From Camelus bactrianus (taxonomy: Eukaryota; Chordata; Mammalia; Artiodactyla; Camelidae), in contig NC_133546.1 of NCBI RefSeq assembly GCF_048773025.1, positions 90,909,104-90,973,103 of the forward strand: a DNA stretch of 64,000 bases, in the 5' to 3' direction. The translations under genes were made by a program, and so were the position numbers. The notes under the pieces were generated by a model that made no database searches, had not been told where the DNA came from, and saw nothing but the letters and a program-made list of their open reading frames with translations. Shown here in pieces: positions 39,330 to 50,444 of this stretch; position 1 is the stretch's first letter; every line of letters begins with the position of its first letter.

Positions 39330-39940
39330 GATTTCTGAGTGTGGGGAGATTCCGTACTCTGTCTGCAGAACCTAGGATCTCCTAGTAGCCCTCCGGGTGT
39401 CTTCCCCGAGTGTCTCCTTGGGCGGGATACCGGGGAAAGGCGGAGGTTGGGCTGGAAATGCAGGTAGCATGTAGTGCCTCGCCCTGGACAGGGGAGGTAA
39501 TTAGCGGAATTCCCCCTGCCTGGGAACACATGTGACACCAGGCATCTGTGTGGAGGGTGGTCCTAATCATCCCCCACCCACACGGCCGCGTTCCAGAATT
39601 CTGAGTGTGGGGAAGTTCCGTAATCTGCCTGCAGTTACTGGGATCTCCTAGGATCCCTCCGCGTGTCTTCCCCGTGTGTATCCTAGTGCGGGGTTCCGGG
39701 GAAATGCGGGGGTTGTGCTGGAAATACAGGTAGTATATAGTGCCTCCCCCTGGACAGGGGAGGTAATTAGCGGAATTCCCCCATGTAGGGAACACCTGTG
39801 ACACGAGGAAGCTGCGTGGAGGGCGGCCACAAACCTCTGCCACCCACTCTGCCGCGTTCCTGAATTCTCAGTGTTGGGAGGTCCGTACACATTCTGCAGC
39901 GCCTGGGATTTCCTAGGAGCCCTCCATGTGTCTTCCCCGA

Positions 39941-42900
39941 GTGTCTCTTATTGCGGGCTGCCTGGGATAGGCGGGGGTTGGGCTGGAAATGTAGGTAGCA
40001 TCTAGTGCCTCCCCCTGGACAGATGAGGTAATTAGCGGAATTCCCCCTGCCATGGAACACCTGTGACAGCAGGCATCTGCGTGGAAGGCGGCCCCAAACC
40101 TCCCCCACCCACTCGACCGTGTTCCGGAATTCTGAGTGTGGGGAGGTTCCGTCCTCTGTCTGCAGCGCCTGGGATCTCCTAGGAGCCTTCCGCGTGCCTT
40201 CCACGAGTGTCTCCTAGTGCGGGTTGCCGAGAAAACGCGGGGGATAGGCTAGAAATGCAGGTAGCATCTTGTGCCTCACCCTGGACAGATGAGGTAATAA
40301 GCGGAATTCCCCCTGCCAGGGAACTCCTGTGACACCAGGCAGCTCTGTGGAAGGCGGCCCAAACCTCCCCCACCCACTCGGACGCGTTCCGGAATTCTGA
40401 GTGTGGCGAGGTTCCGTCCTCTCTCTACAGCACCTGGGATCTCCTAGGAGACATCCGCGTGTCTTACCCGAGTGTCTCCTAGTGCGGGCTGCCGGGGAAT
40501 GCCGGGTGGTGGCTGGAAATGCAGGTACCATCTAGTGCCTCCCCCTGGAACGATGAGGTAATTAGCGGAATTCCCACTGCCAGAGAACACCTGTGACACC
40601 AGGCAGCTGCGTGGAGGTCGGCCCCAAACATCCCCCACCCACTCGGCCTCGTTCCAGAATTCTGAGTGTGGCGAGATTCCGTCCTCGATCTGCAGGGCCT
40701 GGGATCTCCTAGGAGCCCTCCGCCTGTCTTCCCCGAGTGTATCCTAGAGCGGGCTTCCGGGGAAATGCGGGTGTTGGGCTGGAAATGCAGGTAGCATCTA
40801 GTGACTCCCCCTGGACATATGAGGTAATTAGCGGACTTCCCCATGCCAGGGAACACATGTGACACCAGGCAACTGCATGGATGGCGGCCCCAAAACTCCC
40901 ACACCCACTCGAACCCTTTCCAGAATTCTTAGTGTGGCGAGGTTCCGTCCTCTGTCTGCAGTGCCTGGGATCTCCTAGGAGTCCACCGCGTGTCTTCCCC
41001 GAGTTTCTCCTATTGCGGGCTGCCTGGGAAAGACGGTGGTTGGGCTGGAAATGTAGGAAGCATCTAGTGCCACCCCCTGGACTGATGATGTAATTAGCGG
41101 AATTCCCCCTGCCAGTGAACACCTGAGACACCAGGCAGCTGCATGGAGGGCGGCCCCAAATCTCCCCCAACCACTCGGCCGAGTTCCGGAATTCTGAGTG
41201 TGGCGAGGTTCCGTCCTCTGTCTGCAGTGCCTGGGAACTCCTAGGAGTCCACCACGTTTCTTCCCAGAGTGTCTCCTAGTGCGGGCTGCCGGGGTAACCC
41301 GGGGGGGGGGCTGGAAATGCAGGTAGCATCTAGTGCCTCCCCCTGGACAGATGAGGATATTAGCGGAATTCCTCCTGCCAGGGAACACCTGTGACAATAG
41401 GCAGCTGCGTGGAGGGCTGCCCCAAACCTCCCCCACCCACTCGACCGCGTTCCGGAATTCTGAGTGTGGGGAGGTTTCGTCATCTGTTTGCAGCGCCTGG
41501 GATCTCCTAGGAGCCTTCCGCGTGTCTTCCTCGATTGTCTCCTAGTGCGGGCTGCCGGGGAAAGCCGGGGGGGGCTGGAAATGCAGGTAGCATTTAGTGC
41601 CTCCCCCTGGAAAGATGAGGTAATTAGTGGAATTCCCACTGCCAGGGAACACCTGTTACACCAGGCAGCTGCGTGGAGGTCGGCCCCAAACCTCTCCCAC
41701 CCACTCGGCCGCGTTCCAGAATTCTGAGTGTGGCGATGTTCCGTCCTCGTTCTGCAGCGCCTGGGATCTCCTAGGAGCCCTCCGCCTGTCTTCCCGAGTG
41801 TATCCATGAGTGGGATGACGGGGAAAGTCGGGGGTTGGGCTGGAAATGCAGGTAGCATCTAGTTCCTCCCCCTGGACAGATGTAGTAATTAGCGGATTTC
41901 CCCATGCCAGGGAACACATGTGACACCAGGCAACTGCGTGGATGACGGCCCCAAACCTCCCACACCCACTCGACCCCGTTCCGGAATTCTTAGTGTGGCA
42001 AGGTTCCGTCCTCTGTCTGCAGCGCCTGGGATCTCCTAGAAGTCCACCGCGTTTCTTCCCCGAGTGTCTCATATTGCAGGCTGCCTGAGAAAGATGGTGG
42101 TTGGGCTGGAAATGTAGGTAGCATCTAGTGCCACCCCCTGGACAGATGAGGTAATTAGCGGAATTCCTCCTGCCAGGGAACACCTGTGACAATAGGCAGC
42201 TGCGTGGAGGTCGGCCCCATACCTCCCACACCCACTCGACCGCGTTCCGGAATTCTGAGTGTGGGGAGGTTCCGTCATCTGTCTGCAGCGCCTGGGATCT
42301 CCTAATAGCCTTCCGCGTGTCTTCCACGAGTGTCTCTTAGTGCGGGCTGCCGGGAAGACGCGGGGGATAGGCTAGAAATGCAGATAGCATCTAGTGCCTC
42401 CCCATGGACAGATGAGGTAATTAGCGGACTTCCGCCTGCCAGGGAACACCTGTGACACCAGGCAGCTGCGTGCAGGGCAGCCCCAAATCTCACCCACACA
42501 CTAGGCCGCGTTCCGGAATTCTGAGTGTAGCGAGGTTCCGTCATCTGTATGCAGCGCCTGGGATATCCTAGGAGCCCTCCGTATGTCTTCCCTGAGTGTC
42601 TCCTAGTGCGGGCATTGGGGAATGTCGGGGGTTGGGCTGGATACGCAGGTAGCATCTAGTTCCTCCCCCTGGACAGATGAGGTATTTAGCGGACTTCCCC
42701 ATGCCAGGGAACACATGTGACACCAGGCAACTGCGTGGATGTCGGCCCCAAACCTCCCACACCCACTCGACCGTGTTCCGGAATTCTGAGTGTGGGGAGG
42801 TTCCGTCCTCTGTCTGCAGCGCCTGGGATCTCCTAGGAGCCCTCCGCTTGTCTTCCCCGAGTGTATCCTAGAGCGGGTTGCCGGGGAAAGGCGGGGTTTG

Positions 42901-44160
42901 GGCTGGATGTGCAGGTAGCATCTAGTGCCTCCCCCTGGACAGATGAGGTAATTAGCGGACTTCCCCATGCCAGGGAACACATGTGACACCAGACAACTGC
43001 GTGGATGGCGGCCCCAAAATTCCCACACCCACTCGACCCCGTTCCGGAATTCTTAGTGTGGCGAGGTTCCGTCCTCTGTTTGCAGTGCACGGGATCTCCT
43101 AGGAGTCCACCGCGTGTCTTCCCCGAGTGTCTCCTATTGCAGGCTGCCTGGGAAAGACGGTGGTTGTGCTGGAAATGTAGGTAGCATCTAGTGCCACCCC
43201 TGGACAGATGAGGTAATTAGCGGACTTCCCCCTGGCAGGGAACACATGTGACAGTAGGCAGCTGCGTGGATGGCGGCCACAAACCTCCCCCACACACTCG
43301 AACCCGTTCCGGAATTCTGAGTATGGCGATGTTCCGTCCTCGGTCTGCAGCGCCTGTAATCTCCAAGGAGGTCTCCGTGTGTCTTACCCGAATATCTCTT
43401 AGTGCGTGCTGCAGGGGAAAGGCGGTGGTTGTGCTGGAAATGCAGGTAGCATCAAGGGCCTCCCCCTGGACACATGAGGTAATTAGCGGAATTCCCCATG
43501 CCAGGGATCAAATGTGACAGTAGGCAGCTGCGTGGATGGCGGCCCCAAACCTCCCCCACCCACTCGAACCCGTTCCGGAATTCTGAGTATGGCGATGTTC
43601 CGTCCTCGGTCTGCAGCGCCTGTAATCTCCAAGGAGCTCTCCGTGTGTCTTACCCGAATGTCTCTTAGTGCGGGCTGCAGGGGAAAGGCGGTGGTTGGGC
43701 TGGAAATGCAGGAAGCATCTAGTGCCCCCCCTGGACACATGAGGTAATTAGCAGAATTCCCCATGCCAGGGAACACATGTGACAGTAGGCAGCTGCGTGG
43801 ATGGCGGCCCCAAACCTCCCCCACCCACTCGGCCACGTTCCGGAATTCTGAGTGTGGCGAGGTTCCGTCCTTTGTCTGCAGCGCCTGGGATCTCCTAGGA
43901 GTCCTCCGCGTGTCTTCCCCGAGTGTCTCCTAGTGCGGGCTGCCGTGGAAATGCGGGGGTTGTGCTGGAAAAGTAGGTAGCATCTAGTGCCTCCCCCTGG
44001 ACAGATGAGGTAATTAGCGGAATTCCCCCTGCCAGGGAACACCTGTGACACCAGGCAGCTGCGTGTAGGGCTGCCCCAAACCTCCCCCACACACTGGGAC
44101 GCGTTCCAGAATTCTGAGTGTGGCAAGGTTCCGTCCTCTGTATTCAGCGCCTGGGATCTC
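39941..44160. repeat. Class A mosaic with blocks shared with 20.5-23.4 kb
   Basis: About 16 class A monomers. Segment 41241-41858 resembles part of the 7-mer unit near 22669-23394, and 41771-42762 resembles 20544-21536. The monomer at 41281-41320 carries a run of ten G (41301-41310), the longest homopolymer I noticed. Two consecutive monomers near 43240-43790 are close relatives of one another, both with GGCGATGTTCCGTCC and AATCTCCAAGGAG, which suggests a local single-monomer duplication. Confidence 0.8.
43843..44108 (+). repeat. Reference class A monomer (266 bp)
   Basis: This is a typical class A monomer, phased to begin at GAATTCTGAG. In order it shows the EcoRI site, GGCGAGGTTCCGTCC, a PstI site (CTGCAG), the perfect 10-bp palindrome CTCCTAGGAG, GTCTTCCCCGAGTGTCTCC, a G-rich stretch, the class A signature ATCTAGTGCC with ACAGATGAGG, a second EcoRI site (GCGGAATTCCCC), and GGGAACACCTGTGACACCAG leading to the C-rich end. 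Class A makes up most of the window. Single monomers differ from each other at many scattered positions, while copies of the same HOR position are almost identical. Confidence 0.9.
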
Positions 44161-44879
44161 CTAGGATCCCTCCGCGTTACTTCCCCGAGTGTATCCTACT
44201 GTGTTGTGCCGGGGAAATGCTGGGGTTGGGCTGGAAATACAGGTAGTATATAGTGCTTCCCCTGGACAGGGGAGGTAATTAGCGGACTTCCCACTTGTAG
44301 GGAACACCTGTGACACGAGGCAGCTGCGTGGATGGCGGCCACTATCCTCTCCCACCCACTCTGCCTCATTCCTAAATTCTGAGTGTGGGGAGATCCGTAC
44401 AATTTCTGCAGCGCCTGGGATTTCCTGGGAGCCCTCAATGTGTCTTCCCCTAGTGTCTCCTAGTGTGGAGGGCGGCCCAAAACCTCCCCCACCCACTCGG
44501 CCGCGTTCCGGAATTCTGAGTGTAGGGAGGTTCCGTATTCTGACTGCAGCGCCTTTGATCACCTAGGAGCCCTCCGCGTGTATTCGCCGAGTGTCTACTT
44601 GTGGGGGTGGCAGGGAAATCCTGGTGTTGTCCTGGAATTTCAGGTAGCATCTAGGGACTCCCCCTGGGCAGGAGAGGTAAAAGCGGAATTCCAACTCACA
44701 TGGAACACCTTTGACATCAGGCATCTGATTGGAGGGCGGCCCCAAACCTCCCCCACCCACTCGGACGCGTTCCGGAAATCTGAGAGTGGGGAAGTTCCGT
44801 ACTCTGTCTGCAGCGCCTGGGATCTCCTAGGATCCCTCCGCGTGTCTTCCCCGAGTGTCTCCTAGTGCGAGCTGCCGGG
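44161..44879. repeat. Class B segment containing the half monomer
   Basis: A short run of class B monomers that includes the truncated copy at 44375-44511. Downstream the sequence resembles the 6400-6750 and 37150-37500 segments (CTTTGATCACC, GGGGGTGGCAGGGAAA). It then passes into a B1 monomer with the marker at 45056. Counted from EcoRI site to EcoRI site, all spacings here are near 265 bp except the truncated one. Confidence 0.8.
44375..44511. repeat. Truncated monomer (137 bp)
   Basis: Successive AATTCTGAG anchors at 44375 and 44512 are only 137 bp apart, against about 265 elsewhere. The junction lies near 44465, where GTGTCTCCTAGTG runs directly into TGGAGGGCGGCCC. The G-rich tract, the class signature and the CACCTGTGACACC segment (about 128 bp) are missing. 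A shared GTG at both sides may be the junction homology. The distance between the flanking B1 markers (39083 and 45056, 5973 bp) equals 22 full monomers plus 137 bp, an independent confirmation of the phase slip. Confidence 0.92.
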
Positions 44880-46530
44880 GAAATTTGGGGATTGGGCTGG
44901 AAATGCAGGTAGCATGTAGTGCCTCCCTCTGTACAGGGGCGGTAATTAGCGGTTTTCCCATCGAGGGAACACATGTGACTCCACGCAGCTGCGTGAAGTG
45001 CGGCCCCAAACCTCCCACACACATTCAGACTCGTTCCGGAATTCTGAGTGTGGGGAAGTCAAGTCTTCGGTCTGAAGCGCCTGGTATCACCTAGGGGCCC
45101 TCCACGTGTCTTCCCGATTGTCTCCTATTGCGGGCGGCCGGTGAAAAACGGTCGTTGGACTGGAAAACAGGTAGCATCTAGTGCCTCCCCCTGTAAAGAT
45201 GAGGTAATTAGCGGACTTCCCACTGCCAGGGAACACCTGTAACACCAGGCAGCTGCGTGGAGGTCGGCCCCAAACCTCCCCAACCCACTCGGCCGCGTTC
45301 CAGAATTCTGAGTGTGGCGATGTTCCGTCCTCTTTCTGCAGGGCCTGGGAACTCCTAGGAGCCCTCCGCCTGTTTTCCCCGAGTGTATCCTAGAGCGGGC
45401 TGCCGGGGAAAGTCGGGGGTTGGGTTGGAAATGCAGGTAGCCTCTAGTGCCTCCCACTGGACAGATGCGTTAATTAGCGGACTTCCCACTGGCAGGGAAC
45501 AAATGTGACACCAGGCAGCTGCGTGGATGGCGGCCCCAAACCTCCCCCACCCACTCGACCCCGTTCCGTAATTCTGAGTGTAGCGAGGTTCCGTCCTCTG
45601 TATGCAGCGCCTGGGATATCCTAGGAGCCCTCCGTATGTCTTCCCTGAGTGTCTCCTAATGAGGGCATTGGGGAAAGTCGGTGGTTGGGCTGGATATGCA
45701 GGTAGCATCTAGTGACTCCCCCTGGACAGTTGAGGTATTTAGCGGACTTCCCCCTGCCAGGGAACACCTGTGACACCAGGCAGTTGCGTGTAGGGCGGCC
45801 CCAAACCTCCCCAACCCACTCGGCCGCGTTCCAGAATTCTGAGTGTGGCGAGGTTCCGTCCTCGTTCTGCAGCGCCTGGGAACTCCTAGGAGCCCTCCGC
45901 CTGTCTTCCCCGAGTGTATCCTAGAGCGGGCTGCCAGGGAAAGTCGGGGGTTGGGCTGGAAATGCAGGTAGCATCTAGTGCCTACCCCAGGACAGATGAG
46001 GTAATTAGCGGACTTCCTCATGCCAGGGAACACTTGTGACACCAGGCAACTGCGTGGATGGCGGCCCTAAAAGTCCCAGACCCACTCGACCCCGTTACGG
46101 AATTATTAGTGTGGCGAGGTTTCGTCCTCTGTCTGCAGCGCCTGGGATCTCCCAGGAGTCCACCGCGTTTCTTCCCCGAGTGTCTCTTATTGCAGGCTGC
46201 CTGGGAAAGACGGTGGTTGGGCTGGAAATATAGGTAGCATCTAGTGCCTCCCCCTGGACAGATGAGGTAATTAGCGGAATTCCCCCTGCCAGGGAACACC
46301 TGTGACACCAGGCAACTGCGTGGAAGGCGGCCCCAAACCTCCCCCACCCACTCGACCGTGTTCCGGAATTCTGAGTGTGGGGAGGTTCCGTCCTCTGTCT
46401 GCAGCGACTGGGATCTCCTAGGAGCCTTCCGCGTGTCTTCCAAGAGTGTCTCCTAGTGCGGGCTGCCGGGAAAACGCGGGGGAAAGGCTAGAAATGCAGG
46501 TAGCATCTTGTGCCTCACCCTGGACAGATG
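44880..46530. repeat. Displaced paralogous block, left member
   Basis: This stretch of about 1.65 kb matches about 50445-52095 at a steady offset of 5565 bp (21 monomers). It starts in a B1 monomer (marker 45056) and runs into class A. The order of monomer variants is the same in both, but substitutions are more frequent than between true HOR copies. The match ends at 46531, where AGGAAATTAGC replaces AGGTAATAAGC. A third, shorter relative of its first part lies near 54950-56000. Confidence 0.82.
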
Positions 46531-47150
46531 AGGAAATTAGCGGAATTCCCCCTGCCAGGGAACACCTGAGACACCAGGCAGCTGCGTGGAGGGCGACCCA
46601 AAACTCCCCCACCCACTCGGCAGCATTCCAGAATTCTGAGTGTGGCGAGGTTCCGTCATTGGCCTGCAGCGCCTGGGATCTCCCAGGAGCTTTCCGCCTG
46701 TCTTCCCCGAGTGGATCCTTCAGCGGGCTGCCGGGGAAAGGCGGGGGTTGTGCTGGAAATGCAGGTAGCCTCTAGTGCCTCCCACTGGACAGATGCGTTA
46801 ATTAGCGGACTTCCGACTGGCAGGGAACAAATGTGACACCATCCAGCTGCGTGGATGGCGGCCCCAAACCTCCCCCACCCACTCGACCCCGTTCCGTAAT
46901 TCTGAGTGTAGCGAGGTTCCGTCCTGTGTATGCAGCGCCTGGGATATCCTAGGAGCCCTCCGTATGTCTTCCCTGAGTGTCTCCTAGTGCGGGCATTGGG
47001 GAAAGTCGGTGGTTGGGCTGGATACGCACGTAGCATCTAGTGACTCCCCCTGGACAGATGAGGTATTTAGCGGACTTCCCCCTGCCAGGGAACACCTGTG
47101 ACACCAGGCAGTTGCGTGTAGGGCGCCCCAAACCTCCCCCACACACTAGG
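46531..47150. repeat. Displaced duplicate of ~620 bp, left member
   Basis: This segment matches about 48383-49002 at an offset of 1852 bp (seven monomers). Shared rare variants include GAGGAAATTAGC, CATTGGCCTGCAGC, CCCAGGAGCTTTCC and GGATACGCACGTAGC. The sequence between the two members is not duplicated, so this is not a simple tandem 7-mer. Confidence 0.8.
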
Positions 47151-48382
47151 ACGCATTTCAGAATTCTGAGGGTTGCGAGGTTCCGTCCTCTGTATTCAGC
47201 GCTTGGGATCTCCTAGGATCCCTCCGCGTTACTTCCCCGAGTGTATCCTACTGTGGTGTGCCGGGGAAATGCGGGGGTTGGGCTGGAAATACAGGTAGTA
47301 TATAGTGCCTCCCCCTGGACAGGGGAGGTAATTAGCGGACTTCCCCTTGTAGGGAACACCTGTGACACGAGGCAGCTGCGTGGAAGGCGGCCACAAACCT
47401 CTCCCACCCACTCTGCCTCGTTCCTGAATTCTGAGTGTGGGGAGGTCCGTACACTTTCTGCAGCGCCTGGGATTTCCTAGGAGCCCTCCATGTGTCTTCC
47501 CCTAGTGTCACCTAGTGCGGGCTGCCGGGGAAATTTGGGGATTGGGCTGGAAATGAAGGTAGCATGTAGTGCCTCCCTCTGTACAGGGGCGGTAATTAGC
47601 GGATTTCCCATCAAGGGAACACATGTGACACCACGCAGCTGCGTGAAGTGCGGCCCCAAACCTCCCACACACATTCGGACTCGTTCCTGAATTCTGACTG
47701 TTGGGAGGTTCCGTACTCTGACTGCAGCGCCTTTGATCACCTAGGAGCCCTCCGCGTGTATTCGCTGAGTGTCTACTTGTGGGGGTGGCAGGGAAATCCT
47801 GGTGTTGTCCTGGAAATTCAGGTAGCATCTAGTGACTCCCCCTGGGCAGGAGAGGTAAAAGCGGAATTCCCCCTGACATGGAACACCTTTGACATCAGGC
47901 AGCTGATTGGAGGGCGGCCCCAAACCTCCCCCACCCACTCGGACGCGTTCCGGAAATCTGAGTGTGGGGAGGTTCCGTCCTCTGTCTGCAGCGCCTGGGA
48001 TCACCTAGGAGCCATCCGCGTGCCTTCCACGAGTGTATCCTAGTGCGGGCTGCCGGGAAAACGTGGGTGATAGACTAGAAATGCAGGTAGCATCTAGTGC
48101 CTCCCCCTGGACAGATGAGGTAATAAACGGACTTCCCCCTGCCAGGGAACACCTCTGACACCAGGCAGCTGCGTGGAGGGCTGCCCCAAACTTCCCCCAC
48201 ACTCTAGGACGCGTTCCAAAATTCTGAGTGTTGCAAGGTTCCGTCCTCTGTATTCAGCGCCTGGGATTTCCTAGGAGCCATCCGCGTGTCTTCCCTTAGT
48301 GTCTCCTAGTGCGGGCTTTGGGGAAATGCGTGGGTTGAGCTGGATACGCAGGTAGCATCTAGTGCCTCCCCCTGGACAGATG
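47151..48382. repeat. Mixed class B and A monomers between the 620-bp duplicates
   Basis: A short class B run lies at about 47210-47980. Its first part resembles about 56490-56980 at an offset near 9278 bp (35 monomers). It is followed by class A monomers with variants such as GGCGAGG replaced by TTGCAAGG. At about 47690 a class B monomer passes directly into the CTTTGATCACC type. Only satellite sequence is present. Confidence 0.78.
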
Positions 48383-49002
48383 AGGAAATTAGCGGAATTC
48401 CCCCTGCCAGGGAACACCTGAGACACCAGGCAGCTGCGTGGAGGGCGACCCAAAACTCCCAAACCCACTCGGCAACATTCCAGAATTCTGAGTGTGGCGA
48501 GGTTCCGTCATTGGCCTGCAGCGCCTGGGATCTCCCAGGAGCTTTCCGCCTGTCTTCCCCGAGTGGATCCTTCAGCGGGCTGCCGGGGAAAGGCGGGGGT
48601 TGTGCTGGAAATGCAGGTAGCCTCTAGTGCCTCCCACTGGACAGATGCGTTAATTAGCGGACTTCCGACTGGCAGGGAACAAATGTGACACCATCCAGCT
48701 GCGTGGATGGCGGCCCCAAACCTCCCCCACCCACTCGACACCGTTCCGTAATTCTGAGTGTAGCGAGGTTCCGTCCTCTGTATGCAGCGCCTGGGATATC
48801 CTAGGAGCCCTCCGTATGTCTTCCCTGAGTGTCTCCTAGTGCGGGCATTGGGGAAAGTCGGTGGTTGGGCTGGATACGCACGTAGCATCTAGTGACTCCC
48901 CCTGGACAGATGAGGTATTTAGCGGACTTCCCCCTGCCAGGGAACACCTGTGACACCAGGCAGTTGCGTGTAGGGCGCCCAAAACCTCCCCCACACACTA
49001 GG
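48383..49002. repeat. Displaced duplicate of ~620 bp, right member
   Basis: This is the counterpart of 46531-47150. The two differ at few positions, such as CCCAAACCCACTCGG against CCCCCACCCACTCGG and CGACACCG against CGACCCCG. Confidence 0.8.
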
Positions 49003-50444
49003 CCGGGTTCCGGTATTCTGAGTGTGGGGAGGTTCCATCCTATGTCTGCAGCGCCTTGGATCTCCTAGGAGCCCTCAGCGTGTCTTCCCCGAGTGTCTCC
49101 TAGTGCGGGCTGCCGGGGAAAGCCGGGGGGGGCTGGAAATGCAGGTAGCTTCTAGTGCCTCCCCCTGGAAAGATGAGGTAATTAGCGGAATTCCCACTGC
49201 CAGGGAACACCTGTGACACCAGGCAGCTGCGTGGAGGTCGGCCCCAAACCTCCCCAACCCACTCGGCCGCGTTCCAGAATTCTGAGTGTGGCGAGGTTCC
49301 GTCCTCATTCTGCAGCGCCTGGGAACACCTAGGAGCCCTCCGCCTGTCTTCCCCGAGTGTATCCTAGAGCGGGCTGCCGGGGAAAGTCGGGGGTTGGGCT
49401 GGAAATGCAGGTAGCATCTAGTGCCTCCCCCTGGACAGATGTGGTAATTAGCGGACTTCCTCATGCCACGGAACACTTGTGACACCAGGCAACTGCGTGG
49501 ATGGCGGCCCCAAAACTCCCACAACCACTTGACCACGTTCCGGAATTATTAGTGTGGCGAGGTTCCGTCCTCTGTCTGCAGCGCCTGGGATCTCCTAGGA
49601 GTCCACAGCGTTTCTTCCCCGAGTGTCTCCTATTGCAGGCTGCCTGGGAAAGTCGGTGTTTGGGCTGGAAATGTAGGTAGCATCTAGTGCCTCCCCCTGG
49701 ACAGATGACGTAATTAGCGGAATTCCCCCTGCCAGGGAACACCTGTGACACCAGGCATCTGCGTGGAAGGCGGCCCCAAACCTCCCCCACCCACTCGACC
49801 GTGTTCCGGAATTCTGAGTGTGGGGAGGTTCCGTCCTCTGTCTGCAGCGCCTGGGATCTCCTAGGAGACTTCCGCGTGTCTTCCACGAGTGTCTCCTAGT
49901 GCGGGTTGCCGGGAAAACGCGGGGGATATGCTAGAAATGCAGGTAGAATCTAGTGCCTCACCCTGGACAGATGAGGTAATAAGCGGACTTCCCCCTGCCA
50001 GGGAACACCTGTGACACCAGGCAGTTGCGTGAAGGGCTGCCCCAAACCTCCCACACACACTAGGACACGTTCCAGAATTCTGAGTGTGGCGAGGTTCCGT
50101 CCTCTGTATTCAGCGCCTGGGATCTCCTAGGATCCCTCCGCGTTACTTCCCCGAGTGTATCCTACTGTGGTGTGCCGGGGAAATGCGGAGGTTGGGCTGG
50201 AAATACAGGTAGTATATAGTGCCTCCCCCTGGACAGGGGAGGTAATTAGCGGACTTCCCCCTTGTAGGGAACACCTGTGACAGGAGGCAGCTGCGTGGAG
50301 GGCGGCCACAAACCTCTCCCACCCACTCTGCCTCGTTCCTGAATTCTGAGTGTGGGGAGGTCCGTACACTTTCTGCAGCGCCTGGGATTTCCTAGGAGCC
50401 CTCCATGTGTCTTCCCCTAGTGTCACCTAGTGCGGGCTGCCGGG
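49003..50444. repeat. Monomers paralogous to part of the 27-mer HOR
   Basis: These class A then class B monomers run parallel to the end of the first 27-mer copy. The region 49861-50350 resembles 58875-59360 at an offset of 9014 bp (34 monomers), and 54369-54860 at about 4508 bp. The variant order here therefore foreshadows the 27-mer HOR that begins at 52166. Confidence 0.78.

Larger units (their letters stand above)
36873..39940. repeat. Longest class B run
   Basis: About 11-12 consecutive class B monomers make this the longest B run in the window. The first part, about 36880-37800, resembles the class B run of the 18-mer HOR (for example 15650-16560). The later part, about 38590-39900, resembles the B run of the 22-mer HOR (about 26700-27960). 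B1 markers occur at 36968 and 39083. The run thus joins the B segments of two otherwise separate HORs and may represent a source arrangement or a recombinant. Confidence 0.8.
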
